From positions 1 to 35,243 of the forward strand of contig JAEEQB010000051.1 of assembly GCA_016285075.1 (NCBI GenBank): DNA of 35,243 nucleotides, given 5' to 3'. Positions 25,225 to 33,906 of the stretch are shown here, one piece after another; within the stretch, counting starts at the first letter, position 1, and each line of letters begins with the position of its first letter. This DNA is from Prevotella sp. (GTDB taxonomy: Bacteria > Bacteroidota > Bacteroidia > Bacteroidales > Bacteroidaceae). Made by a program: the position numbers and the translations under genes. Below the pieces are notes generated by a model. That model saw nothing but the letters and a program-made list of their open reading frames with translations, was not told the DNA's origin and made no database searches.

Positions 25225-25263
25225 TTGTTCATTTGTATCATTGTTACTTGTTCATTTGTATCA
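25225..25263 (-). repeat. 16-bp direct repeat between regulator and secreted-protein gene
   Basis: TTGTTCATTTGTATCA occurs at 25225-25240 and 25248-25263 (period 23), filling most of the 63-base gap upstream of the secreted-protein start. It could be a regulator-binding site or simple slippage. Confidence 0.6.
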
Positions 25264-25270
25264 AGTGGAG

Positions 25271-26950
25271 TCAGCACATTTCCATGAGCAGGCGGTCGAG
25301 TTCCTTGCCTTTCTCGCCATCGAAGAGCTTCTTAACGATGGTATTGCGCATCTTGGAGATATAGGAGCCGTCGACACCAATGAGGCAACCTATCTGCTTG
25401 GGACGGATGAAGAGGCTGGTGAGCACACAGATCTGGTGCTCGTAGGTAGAGAGCAGATGGCTCTTTGACATGAGGAACTGGCTGAACTCCGGCGCCAAGC
25501 GTGCCAACAGGTTCTCCACTTCCACCCATTCCGTGGCTGTCAGCAGTTGGCCAGCAGCCGCCTTGATGCTCAGTTGCTGGAAGACGGGGTCGTCGTTGAG
25601 GCGGCTCTTCCAAGTGTTGCATTTCTCCTCGGCCTCCTGCTCCTTCAGCTTGTAGCGGGCCAATTCGAGCTGCTGCTGTCGGGCGGTCTGCTCCTTTTCG
25701 ATGATCATGCGGCTGAGCGTCTCCTCATGACGTTGCAACTCTCTGAGTTTCTTGTCGATATGATGCAGTCGGTTGAGCTCAGACAGGGTATGGTCGTATG
25801 CGTCCTGCAACTGCTGATAGCGGCGTAAGGCCTGCCGGCGGCGGACAACCTGTCGCCAGACGATGAAGACGGCAACAACACCTATCACCAAACACCCAAC
25901 ACCCAACACCCATGCCTGCCGACTCTTACGGTCGGCGCGCTCCTTCTGCTGCTGCGCCATGGCCTGGTGGCGCGTGTACTCATACATGCTCTTGGCCTGC
26001 AGCACGGCGTCGGTGGTCGTGGCGGCATAGAGCGAGTCGTTCATGGCGTAGGCATATATGGCATACTTGGCAGCGGAATCGGGCTTGTGGATACGCTGGT
26101 AGAGCTGCGCCAGCCCGTAGGCTCCGCTGTTTTGGGCATTGTAGTCACGCCCCTCGCGCAGTTCCTTGCGGAAGAACCGCTCGGCAGCGTCGTAGCGTCT
26201 CACCTCCATCAGGTAGCGTCCTTTCCAATAATAATAGATCTCGCGCCCGTGCGCGATGTTGCCCTGCTCGTCGAAGTAGCCCGACGAGGTTTCGTAGTTC
26301 CTCAGTTGTTCGCCAGCCTCCTGCACACGCCCCTGAGCCAGCAGCTTCTCGGCTATGACACCAGAGAAACCTGCACTCAGCTGCTCGTAGCCGTACTGAC
26401 TGAGCAGGCAGGCAGCTTTCTGATAGACGAACAGCGAGGAATCGGCCATCTGCAAATTGTCGTAACCTAAGGCCTGATGGGCATAGAAGAGCAGAGCCGC
26501 CACCGTATCGTTTGCCTGCCAGGCGTATCGCTCAGCCATCGCCAGGTCATCGATCTGCTGGCGGAAGAGGTTTTGCTGGTAGAAGATGGTGGCTGCCTGC
26601 CCATAGACACGGCTCAACTGGGCAAAGTCACAGTCTTTGGCGGTGGTGTCGGCACGAGCGGCAGCGTCCTGGTAGCAGTGGAGGGCCGTGGGTGCCTCGT
26701 GCAGGTCTGCGTACGCACGTCCTAAGAGGTAATGGGCCAGCATCTGCTCGTTCGGAGTGCCTTTGGCGTCGAAGTAGCTGACCAAATCCTGCGCTTCCTC
26801 CTGCTTGTCCGTCGTAAAGAGGGAGTCTGCCAGGTTGAACGCACTGAGTTGCTGGAGGCGCTGCTGCATCTCCGCGTGCTTCGGCCGGATAGTGCATGAG
26901 GCAAGCAAACCAAGCACGAAAACAATGTGGGCTATATCAGATCGTTTCAT
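25271..26950 (-). CDS. TPR lipoprotein-like / transmembrane / HTH putative regulator
   Basis: A 559-residue protein built as a one-component membrane regulator. The N-terminus has a lipobox-like LLASC (C19). TPR-like helical repeats fill about 40-320 (AHYLLGRAYADLHEAPTALH, AAERFFRKELREG, AYGLAQLYQRIHKPDSAAKYA). One strong transmembrane helix lies at about 347-368, a charged coiled coil at about 369-445, and a C-terminal segment (about 495-545, RPKQIGCLIGVDGSYISKMR) reads like a helix-turn-helix. Periplasmic TPRs would sense, and a cytoplasmic HTH would bind DNA. This layout is common in Bacteroidota, but I cannot name the subfamily or ligand. A clear promoter precedes it; the three-repeat secreted protein follows and is its obvious candidate target. 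Three AACACCC heptamers encode part of the transmembrane helix. Confidence 0.82.
   Translation of the reverse strand: MKRSDIAHIVFVLGLLASCTIRPKHAEMQQRLQQLSAFNLADSLFTTDKQEEAQDLVSYFDAKGTPNEQMLAHYLLGRAYADLHEAPTALHCYQDAAARADTTAKDCDFAQLSRVYGQAATIFYQQNLFRQQIDDLAMAERYAWQANDTVAALLFYAHQALGYDNLQMADSSLFVYQKAACLLSQYGYEQLSAGFSGVIAEKLLAQGRVQEAGEQLRNYETSSGYFDEQGNIAHGREIYYYWKGRYLMEVRRYDAAERFFRKELREGRDYNAQNSGAYGLAQLYQRIHKPDSAAKYAIYAYAMNDSLYAATTTDAVLQAKSMYEYTRHQAMAQQQKERADRKSRQAWVLGVGCLVIGVVAVFIVWRQVVRRRQALRRYQQLQDAYDHTLSELNRLHHIDKKLRELQRHEETLSRMIIEKEQTARQQQLELARYKLKEQEAEEKCNTWKSRLNDDPVFQQLSIKAAAGQLLTATEWVEVENLLARLAPEFSQFLMSKSHLLSTYEHQICVLTSLFIRPKQIGCLIGVDGSYISKMRNTIVKKLFDGEKGKELDRLLMEMC
25891..25911 (-). repeat. 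three tandem AACACCC heptamers in regulator transmembrane segment
   Basis: Three perfect copies (25891-25897, 25898-25904, 25905-25911). As the unit is not a multiple of three, gain or loss of a copy would shift the frame and remove the coiled coil and HTH. Confidence 0.75.
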
Positions 26951-26968
26951 TGCGCTTTATTTTTGCTG

Positions 26969-26999
26969 CAAAGATAGATATTAATATTGAAACTTGCAA
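26969..26999 (-). promoter_or_regulatory. promoter of TPR-HTH regulator
   Basis: Minus strand TTG (26997-26999), 20-base spacer, TATCTTTG (26969-26976). It lies 19 bases before the ATG at 26950. Confidence 0.65.
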
Positions 27000-27030
27000 G
27001 TTTTTTTCCCGAACCACGCCCCAAAACGAG

Positions 27031-27064
27031 CTCTGGCAGCCAGAAAAGCTTCTGACTGCCAGAG
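27031..27064 (-). terminator. gpmI terminator hairpin
   Basis: A 15-bp stem with one mismatch (27031-27045 against 27050-27064), loop AAGC, 35 bases past the gpmI stop. In leftward RNA it is followed after a few bases by UUUU. Confidence 0.65.
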
Positions 27065-27099
27065 TTTTACAAAGAATTGACTAAATAATTGAATAAGTG

Positions 27100-28623
27100 T
27101 TATTTGTCACTTATTAGGCATTCGCCAGTCATGTCGGCGGGCTGCTCCAGTCCCATGATGTGGAGGATGGAGGGAGCTACGTCGGCCAGCCGTCCGTCCT
27201 TCACTGTGGCGCTGTTGTTGTTGGTCACGTAGATGAAGGGTACGGGGTTCAGCGAGTGTGCGGTGTTGGGAGTGCCGTCGGGATTGATGGCGTTGTCGGC
27301 ATTACCGTGGTCGGCAATGATGATGGCTTCGTAGTCGTTAGCTTTGGCGGCCTCGATAACCTCACGTACACAGTTGTCGACAGCCCACACGGCCTTGGCA
27401 ATGGCGTTGTAGATGCCTGTGTGCCCCACCATATCGCCATTGGCGAAGTTGACAACGATGAAGTCATACTCCTGGGTGTTGATAGCACCCACCAGTTTGT
27501 CCTTCACCTCATAGGCACTCATTTCTGGCTTCAGGTCGTAGGTGGCTACTTTGGGAGAGGGTACGAGGATTCGGTCTTCGTTCTCAAAGGGAGCCTCGCG
27601 TCCGCCATTGAAGAAGAAGGTGACATGTGCATACTTCTCGGTCTCGGCGGTGTGCAGCTGTTTCTTGCCCTGCTTGGAGAGGTACTCGCCGAGGGTGTTC
27701 TCGACATTCTCTTTTGGGAAGAGGATGTGTACACCATTGAAGTTGGCATCGTAGGGAGTCATGCAGTAGTATTGCAAGCCGGGGATGGTCTTCATACCCT
27801 GCTCCGGCATGTCCTGCTGGGTGAGTGCGATGGTCATCTCCTTGGCGCGGTCGTTGCGGAAGTTGATGAAGATAACCACATCGCCCTCGTCAATCGTACC
27901 GTTGACGGTACTGTTGTGGATAGGCTTGATGAACTCGTCGGTAACACCTTCGTCATAGCTCTCCTGCATGGCCTGCACCATGTCGGTAGCCTGCTTGCCC
28001 ACGCCGTTGACAATCAGGTCGTAGCCTTCCTTGACACGCTCCCAGCGCTTGTCGCGGTCCATAGCATAGAAGCGTCCTACGATAGAGGCAATGGCTGCAT
28101 CGTTCTTGGCGCAGACATCGCTGATCTGCTGGATAAAGCCCTTGCCCGAGTGGGGGTCAGTGTCGCGACCATCCATGTAGCAATGGACAAATACCTGGTT
28201 CTTCAGCCCATAGGCCTTGCCGATCTCGATGAGCTTGAAGAGGTGGTCGAGGCTGGAGTGTACGCCGCCGTCGGAGGTGAGCCCCATCAGGTGGAGCTTC
28301 TTGTTGTTCTCCTTGGCATAGGTGTAGGCAGCCTTTACCTGCGGGTTCTCCATGATGGAACCATCCTTGCAGGCACGGTTTATCTTCACCAGGTCCTGAT
28401 AGACGATGCGTCCTGCACCGATGTTGAGGTGACCCACCTCTGAGTTGCCCATCTGTCCGTCGGGCAATCCTACGTCCTCACCAGAGGCTGCTAACTGAGA
28501 GTGAGCCGAAGTGGCTGTTAACAAATCAAGATACGGCGTAGGTGTGTTGAAGATAACATCACCTTTGCCATGCTTACCGATTCCCCATCCGTCGAGAATC
28601 ATCAAAAGTGCTTTCTTTGCCAT
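27100..28623 (-). CDS. gpmI: 2,3-bisphosphoglycerate-independent phosphoglycerate mutase
   Basis: A 507-residue cytoplasmic enzyme of glycolysis and gluconeogenesis interconverting 3- and 2-phosphoglycerate using two metal ions (usually manganese). It belongs to the alkaline phosphatase superfamily. Metal ligand D11 in LMILDGWGIG; phospho-serine S61 in GQMGNSEVGHLNIGAGR; DGRDTDPHSG in the transferase domain; IADHGNADNAINPDG and TAHSLNPVPFI near the end complete the second metal cluster. Length is normal for the family. It has its own strong promoter and is followed by a hairpin terminator, so it is probably monocistronic. It diverges from the T9SS operon. Confidence 0.96.
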   Translation of the reverse strand: MAKKALLMILDGWGIGKHGKGDVIFNTPTPYLDLLTATSAHSQLAASGEDVGLPDGQMGNSEVGHLNIGAGRIVYQDLVKINRACKDGSIMENPQVKAAYTYAKENNKKLHLMGLTSDGGVHSSLDHLFKLIEIGKAYGLKNQVFVHCYMDGRDTDPHSGKGFIQQISDVCAKNDAAIASIVGRFYAMDRDKRWERVKEGYDLIVNGVGKQATDMVQAMQESYDEGVTDEFIKPIHNSTVNGTIDEGDVVIFINFRNDRAKEMTIALTQQDMPEQGMKTIPGLQYYCMTPYDANFNGVHILFPKENVENTLGEYLSKQGKKQLHTAETEKYAHVTFFFNGGREAPFENEDRILVPSPKVATYDLKPEMSAYEVKDKLVGAINTQEYDFIVVNFANGDMVGHTGIYNAIAKAVWAVDNCVREVIEAAKANDYEAIIIADHGNADNAINPDGTPNTAHSLNPVPFIYVTNNNSATVKDGRLADVAPSILHIMGLEQPADMTGECLISDK

Positions 28624-28671
28624 AATACTGTTGTGATATTCTATAATTTACGTTGCTCGGTTTTGAGTGTG

Positions 28672-28702
28672 CAAAGGTACGAATATTTGAGTGAAATGCA
28701 AA
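28672..28702 (-). promoter_or_regulatory. gpmI promoter
   Basis: Minus strand TTTG (28699-28702), exactly 19 bases, then TACCTTTG (28672-28679): a full consensus Bacteroidota promoter, about 48 bases upstream of the gpmI ATG. Confidence 0.75.
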
Positions 28703-28869
28703 AGGAAAACCTGTTTTTCTTTCCATTTACAAGTGTAAAGGCCTACGGATACTGCTCAAAGATACTGAAAAGTGAGCAAAAAGCCATGTTTTTTGCATTT
28801 TTTCGGGTTAGAACGCCTTCCTTTTTTGTGCGTAAGGTAATAAAACGGGGTTTTCTGCGTTATTATATC

Positions 28870-29817
28870 GTGTTCAAACGATTATTCCTATGTGTACTGA
28901 TGCTTGTCTCTGCCGTTGTCGGCATGAAAGCTCAGTATGATCCTTCGTTCAGTCATTACTGGGCGATGGAACCGTCGTTTAATCCTGCCGCTGTAGGTAA
29001 AGAGACAAAACTGAACGTGGCCGCAGCCTATAACATGACTATGGCTGGTTTTAAGAACAACCCGAAGACAATGTATATATCCGGCGACATGCCCTTCTAT
29101 GCTCTCAGAAGCTTCCATGGTGTAGGCCTGCAGATAGTGAACGACGAGATAGGACTCTTCTCACACAAGAAACTGAATGTGCAGTATGCCTTCAAGCGCC
29201 GGCTGCTGGGAGGCATGCTGAGTATTGGCGTTCAGGGCGGCATGTTGAGCGAGAGCTTTGACGGCTCGAAGGTGGAACTGGGAACAGAAGGGGTGGATGA
29301 CCCCGCATTTTCGAAGTCGGAGGTGAACGGCACAGGGTTTGACCTCGGAGCAGGCATCTACTATCATTATAAAGGGAAGTGGTATGCGGGAGTCTCTGCC
29401 CAGCACCTGACGGCTCCAACCGTCGAATTGGGTGAAACCAACGAATTGGAAGTGTCTCAGTCGTATTATTTTACCGCAGGATACAATATTCGGCTAAGAA
29501 ATCCGTTCTTTACCATACAGACATCTGTGCTCGGACGTACTGACGGCGTGGCCTACAGGGGTGACCTGACAGCACGTGTGCGTTATACACATGAGCAGAA
29601 AATGATGTATGCCGGACTCTCCTACAGCCCCACCAACTCGGTGTCTCTGCTGTTGGGCGGACACTTCCACGGGGTAGTCGTGGGATACTGCTACGAGGCA
29701 TATACGGGTGCCATCAGTCTTGGCAACGGCAGTCATGAGCTGTTCGTGGGCTATCAGACTGATATCAACCTTTATAAGAAAGGCAGGAACCGTCACCAGA
29801 GTGTGAGAATACTGTAG
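28870..29817 (+). CDS. porP: PorP/SprF family type IX secretion outer-membrane protein
   Basis: An outer-membrane beta-barrel of the PorP/SprF family that couples to the periplasmic GldK/GldN ring of the T9SS. The mature protein starts after a signal ending VVGMKAQ, with the family's first block YDPSFSHYWAMEPSFNPAAVGK, and later GAGIYYHYKGKWYAGVSAQHLT. It ends in alternating beta strands (ELFVGYQTDINLYKKG). The reading frame is open back to 28570, but that overlaps gpmI and its promoter on the other strand. The family-like signal peptide starts at a GTG (28870, FKRLFLCVLMLVS), giving 315 residues. An ATG at 28786 would add an unusual 28-residue basic/aromatic lead. First of five co-directional T9SS genes. 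Confidence 0.85.
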   Translation: MFKRLFLCVLMLVSAVVGMKAQYDPSFSHYWAMEPSFNPAAVGKETKLNVAAAYNMTMAGFKNNPKTMYISGDMPFYALRSFHGVGLQIVNDEIGLFSHKKLNVQYAFKRRLLGGMLSIGVQGGMLSESFDGSKVELGTEGVDDPAFSKSEVNGTGFDLGAGIYYHYKGKWYAGVSAQHLTAPTVELGETNELEVSQSYYFTAGYNIRLRNPFFTIQTSVLGRTDGVAYRGDLTARVRYTHEQKMMYAGLSYSPTNSVSLLLGGHFHGVVVGYCYEAYTGAISLGNGSHELFVGYQTDINLYKKGRNRHQSVRIL

Positions 29818-29859
29818 AGGGCATGACCTAAAATGAAAAATGATAAATTGTGAAACAAT

Positions 29860-31347
29860 ATGAGACAAGAAGTGAATAAGAGGAAAGTGAAAGGGGAATG
29901 GGCGAGAAGGCTACAGCCTTTTTGCTTCTTTGCTTTTTTACTTTTGCTGACCAGTTGCTTCGGCAGCAAGCTGGCCTCTCAGCAGGGCGGCGAAGTGACG
30001 GGAGCTGGAGGCAAGGCTTTTTCGGAACCCGCACCTTTCGGAATGACACTCATCAAACGCGGACACCTTCGCATGGGTATTGAACAGACGGATTCCCTAT
30101 GGGGTAAGGAAACACCTGTGAGGGATATCTCGGTGGACGGTTTCTGGATGGATGATACAGAAATCACCAATTCCGAGTACAAGCAGTTCGTGAACTATGT
30201 GCGAGACTCTATTCTCCGGGAACGTCTGGCCGATCCCAACTATGGTGGTGATGAGAGTTACAAGATAGAAGAAGACAAGAACGGTGATCCGGTGAAACCC
30301 CACCTGAACTGGAAGAAGTCGCTGCCGCGTAAACCTAATGAGGACGAGCTGCGTGCCATAGAGAGCCTCTATGTGACAAACCCTGTCACGGGAGAGAAAA
30401 TGCTGGATGCCAGCCAGATGAACTATCGCTATGAGGTGTATGACTATACTGCTGCTGCACTGCGACGCAACCGTCTGAACCCCGAGGAACGTGATCTGAA
30501 TACAGACCATACGGTGAATCCCGATGAGGTAGTGTGGGTATCGAAGGACACGGCCTATGTCGACGATGAAGGGAAAATCATCCGTGAGACCATTAACCGA
30601 CAACTCTCTGGTCCCTGGGATTTCCTCAATACGTACATTATTAATATTTACCCCGACACAACCTGCTGGGTGAACGATTTCCCCAATGCCGACAACGAGG
30701 TGTATATGCGCAATTACTTCTCTAACCCTGCCTACAACGACTATCCAGTTGTGGGTGTGACATGGGAGCAGGCCAATGCTTTCTGTGCTTGGCGTACGGA
30801 GTACCTGCTGAAAGGACTTGGTCCCGCTGCCCGCTATGTACAGCGCTACCGCCTGCCGACGGAGGCTGAATGGGAATATGCTGCCCGTGGCAAGGACGGC
30901 ACGGAGTTTCCATGGGAAAACGAGGACGTGGCCACTGGCAAAGGGTGCTTCTTTGCCAACTTCAAGCCCGACGACGGTAACTATACCAAGGACGGCAATC
31001 TGATTACCTCGAAGGTGGGCATCTATAATGCCAACAGTAACGGCCTCTATGACATGGCAGGAAATGTGGCGGAATGGACTTCGACCATCTACACCGAGGC
31101 GGGAGTCGATGCTATGAACGACGTGAATCCCCAGCTTAGCTATAATGCCGCCAAGGAAGACCCTTACCGCTTGAAGAAGAAAAGTGTGCGCGGCGGGTCG
31201 TGGAAGGATCCCGAGAGCTATATCCGTTCCGCATGGCGCAGCAGCGAGTACCAGAACCAGCCCAGAAGCTATGTAGGCTTCCGTTGCGTACGCTCACTGG
31301 CAAATACCATCAGCGAGAAGGCAAAACCACAATCAAAGAAGAAATAA
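29860..31347 (+). CDS. gldK: T9SS ring lipoprotein GldK/PorK
   Basis: A 495-residue outer-membrane lipoprotein that with GldN forms the large periplasmic ring of the T9SS. Lipobox LTSC with C33 after a hydrophobic stretch. The body is an FGE-sulfatase-like (SUMF1) domain with typical blocks VDGFWMDDTEITNSEYKQF, YPVVGVTWEQANAFCAW, YRLPTEAEWEYAARG, GLYDMAGNVAEWTS, VRGGSWKD and SYVGFRCVRS. GldK keeps the fold without known enzyme activity. It starts 42 bases after porP. The N-terminus before the hydrophobic core is long and basic (RKVKGEWARR), so a slightly later start is possible, but no better ATG is seen. Confidence 0.94.
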   Translation: MRQEVNKRKVKGEWARRLQPFCFFAFLLLLTSCFGSKLASQQGGEVTGAGGKAFSEPAPFGMTLIKRGHLRMGIEQTDSLWGKETPVRDISVDGFWMDDTEITNSEYKQFVNYVRDSILRERLADPNYGGDESYKIEEDKNGDPVKPHLNWKKSLPRKPNEDELRAIESLYVTNPVTGEKMLDASQMNYRYEVYDYTAAALRRNRLNPEERDLNTDHTVNPDEVVWVSKDTAYVDDEGKIIRETINRQLSGPWDFLNTYIINIYPDTTCWVNDFPNADNEVYMRNYFSNPAYNDYPVVGVTWEQANAFCAWRTEYLLKGLGPAARYVQRYRLPTEAEWEYAARGKDGTEFPWENEDVATGKGCFFANFKPDDGNYTKDGNLITSKVGIYNANSNGLYDMAGNVAEWTSTIYTEAGVDAMNDVNPQLSYNAAKEDPYRLKKKSVRGGSWKDPESYIRSAWRSSEYQNQPRSYVGFRCVRSLANTISEKAKPQSKKK

Positions 31348-31366
31348 CGAAATAACGTCAATTAAA

Positions 31367-32263
31367 ATGACACAATACAGTAAATTCAATGTCATATACC
31401 GCTTGCAGAAGTGGTTGGACAGCGTTCCCGGACAGACATTCATGAACTATGCCTACAGCTGGGGTGCATCTATCGTTATCTTAGGAACACTTTTCAAACT
31501 GACCCACTTGCCAGGGGCCAATTTCATGCTGTTCCTTGGCATGGGTACCGAGGTCGTGGTGTTCTTCATCGCAGCCTTCGACCGTCCGTTTGACAAGACT
31601 GCCGACGGCATGGAACTGCCTACTCATGTAGGCGATGTCGCTGTGGCACCGGCTGTCGCAGGATCACCGGAAATGCCTGAAACAACAGAAAGACCAGAAT
31701 CATCGGCGGAGTATGTTGGACATCAAGGCTCATCAGGCGGCGGTGTTATTGGCAGTGGCGGCGGTGTTTATGGTGGCGGTACTATCATTATCGGTGGCAG
31801 CGGAAGCAGTGTCGAGGCAGGACCTATGGAGCAGGCTGCCGGACAGGCATCCGTCGATACAGAAGCCATTGCTGCCGTTTCTTCTTCTGTCACAACCATG
31901 GCGGGCGGCGTGGTGGCAGCACCTGTCCCCGTGAATCCAGAACTTGAGGAGGCTACGAGCAACTATATAGACGAGCTGAAGAAACTCACCGAGATGCTGG
32001 CCAAGGTGTCGGAACAGAGCGAACGTCTGGCCCGCGACTCCGAGGAGATGGAGAACCTGAACCGTACGCTCACAGGCATCTGCAAGATCTACGAGCTGCA
32101 GTTGAAGGGAGCCAGCGCACAGATCGGTACTATCGACGAAATCAACGAGCAGACGCGTAAGATGGCTGACCAGATAGCAGAACTGAACAAGATCTATGCT
32201 CGCATGATTGAGGCCATGACCGTGAACATGCTGCCAGGTTCGCAAATGAAGAGTGATAAGTGA
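31367..32263 (+). CDS. gldL: T9SS/gliding motor protein GldL
   Basis: A 298-residue inner-membrane protein that forms the proton-driven rotary motor with GldM. Helix 1 (about 30-46) contains the LFKLTH block with K44, and helix 2 (about 52-71) the TEVVVFF block with E62. These match the conserved intramembrane Lys and Glu that are essential in Flavobacterium GldL. A disordered Pro/Glu then Gly/Ser/Val-rich linker follows (about 95-190, SSGGGVIGSGGGVYGGG), then a long cytoplasmic coiled coil (about 195-285). The linker is much longer and more glycine-rich than I would expect. It starts 19 bases after gldK. Confidence 0.93.
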   Translation: MTQYSKFNVIYRLQKWLDSVPGQTFMNYAYSWGASIVILGTLFKLTHLPGANFMLFLGMGTEVVVFFIAAFDRPFDKTADGMELPTHVGDVAVAPAVAGSPEMPETTERPESSAEYVGHQGSSGGGVIGSGGGVYGGGTIIIGGSGSSVEAGPMEQAAGQASVDTEAIAAVSSSVTTMAGGVVAAPVPVNPELEEATSNYIDELKKLTEMLAKVSEQSERLARDSEEMENLNRTLTGICKIYELQLKGASAQIGTIDEINEQTRKMADQIAELNKIYARMIEAMTVNMLPGSQMKSDK

Positions 32264-32321
32264 AGAGAGAATTAACTTGCTGCCGTCGTTATGATCAGGC
32301 AGTCATTGAAATAAGAACCAC

Positions 32322-33887
32322 ATGGCAATAAAGAAAAGACCCGTTTCTCCGCGCCAGAAGATGATCAACCTGATGTATGTCGTCCTCATGGCGATGCTTG
32401 CGCTGAACGTCTCAAACGAGGTGCTCAACGGATTCTCAATTGTTGGGGAAAGCATCGGCAGGACCACAGAGAACGCCATCAAGGACAATCAAGCCATATA
32501 TGAAGCTTTCGAGGAGCAGATGAAGGCCAATCCGCAGAAAGTGAGGGAATGGTACGAGAAGGCGCAGCAGGTGAAGCTGATGAGCGACTCGCTCTATGAC
32601 TTTGCCGCTGATCTGAAACTTGCCATTGCCCAGGAGGCCGATGGCGAGGAGGGCGACCCAGACAATCTGGAGAACCAGGAAGACTTAGAGGCTTCCAACC
32701 AGGTGATGCTGGCTCCCGGACGCGGACGTGGCGAAGCCTTGAAGAAGGCTATCGATGCCTATCGGGAACGTATACTGAAGATGATCCCCGATACCGCAAA
32801 GCGACGCAACATAGCCAACGACCTCACCACGGAGGTGTCGGCCAAGAAACGTACGCTGGGCAAGAACTGGCAGGAGACGCAGTTCGAGGCCATGCCTGCC
32901 ATTGCCGCTGTTACCATCCTTTCTAAGCTGCAGAGCGATGTGCGCAATGCTGAGAAAGAGGTGCTCCACACCCTCGTGCAGAATATCGATGTGAAGGATA
33001 TCCGTGTGAATGCACTGGAAGCATTCGTCATCCCCAATTCCCAGACCATTGTCAGAGGGGACAAGTTCTCTGCCCACATCGTCATGGCTGCCGTAGATAC
33101 CACCCAGGTGCCCGACATCTATATCGGCAACCAGAAAGTTACCCTGCGGGACAATCTTTATGAGCGTATCTGTGGCGCTACGGGTGACTTTACTCTTACC
33201 GGACACATAGAGACCGTCAATGGCAACGGCGACAAGATACGCCGTGACTTCTCGCAGAAGTATACCGTCGTTGACCCCAGCGCTACTGTCTCGGCCGATT
33301 TGATGAACATGCTCTATGCAGGCTATAACAACCCCATCAGCGTCTCTGTGCCCGGTGTGCCTCTGAACAAGATTCAGGCAACGATGAGCGGCGGCACACT
33401 CACACCGACAGGCCCTGGCAAGTACATTGCACGTCCGGCAAAAGTGGGTGAGAACGCCACCATCACCGTCACGTCGACCAATACAGGCCGCCCTCAGCAG
33501 ATGGGGCAGTTCACCTTCCGAGTACGCAAACTGCCCGACCCCACGCCCTACATTCCCTTTAAGGACGAGCAGGGCAATCCAAACCGATTCAAGGGCGGTG
33601 GCTTGTCTAAGGCCAGTCTCATGGGAATTGAAGGCATTGGCGCTGCCATCGACGATGGTATCCTCGACATAGCCTTCAAGGTGGTATCGTTCGAGACGGT
33701 GTTCTTTGATAATATGGGTAACGCCGTTCCTATCACCAGCAACGGCTCAAGCTTCTCTGAACGTCAGAAGGAAACCTTCCGCAAGCTGCAGCGCAACCGC
33801 CGTTTCTACATCTCGCGGGTTACGGCCGTAGGTCCTGACGGCATACAGCGCACCCTGCAGAACCCAATGGAAATCATTGTGAAATAA
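32322..33887 (+). CDS. gldM: T9SS/gliding motor protein GldM
   Basis: A 521-residue single-pass inner-membrane protein whose periplasmic part reaches the GldK/GldN ring and transmits torque. A short cytoplasmic N-terminus (SPRQKMINLMYVV) leads into one transmembrane helix (about 14-31) followed by SNEVLNGF with E33, which pairs with the GldL helices. The long periplasmic region starts with helical domain D1 (to about 220) and continues with beta domains (VVDPSATVSADLMNMLYAG, YNNPISVSVPGVP, PYIPFKDEQGNPNRFKGG). Length matches PorM/GldM. It lies 58 bases after gldL. Confidence 0.95.
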   Translation: MAIKKRPVSPRQKMINLMYVVLMAMLALNVSNEVLNGFSIVGESIGRTTENAIKDNQAIYEAFEEQMKANPQKVREWYEKAQQVKLMSDSLYDFAADLKLAIAQEADGEEGDPDNLENQEDLEASNQVMLAPGRGRGEALKKAIDAYRERILKMIPDTAKRRNIANDLTTEVSAKKRTLGKNWQETQFEAMPAIAAVTILSKLQSDVRNAEKEVLHTLVQNIDVKDIRVNALEAFVIPNSQTIVRGDKFSAHIVMAAVDTTQVPDIYIGNQKVTLRDNLYERICGATGDFTLTGHIETVNGNGDKIRRDFSQKYTVVDPSATVSADLMNMLYAGYNNPISVSVPGVPLNKIQATMSGGTLTPTGPGKYIARPAKVGENATITVTSTNTGRPQQMGQFTFRVRKLPDPTPYIPFKDEQGNPNRFKGGGLSKASLMGIEGIGAAIDDGILDIAFKVVSFETVFFDNMGNAVPITSNGSSFSERQKETFRKLQRNRRFYISRVTAVGPDGIQRTLQNPMEIIVK

Positions 33888-33906
33888 CGTCTGCAGCCTT
33901 AATGAA

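Noticed and set aside
27160..28443. 427-codon rightward ORF
   Set aside because: Antisense to gpmI; Val/Gly-rich shadow frame.
28570..28869. 100-codon upstream extension of the PorP frame
   Set aside because: Overlaps the gpmI start and its consensus promoter on the other strand and has no secretion-signal sense.
29833..29853. Six-codon ORF (MKNDKL) just before gldK
   Set aside because: Could be a leader peptide, but such ATGAAAAATGAT-like strings are simple AT-rich DNA and nothing supports translation.
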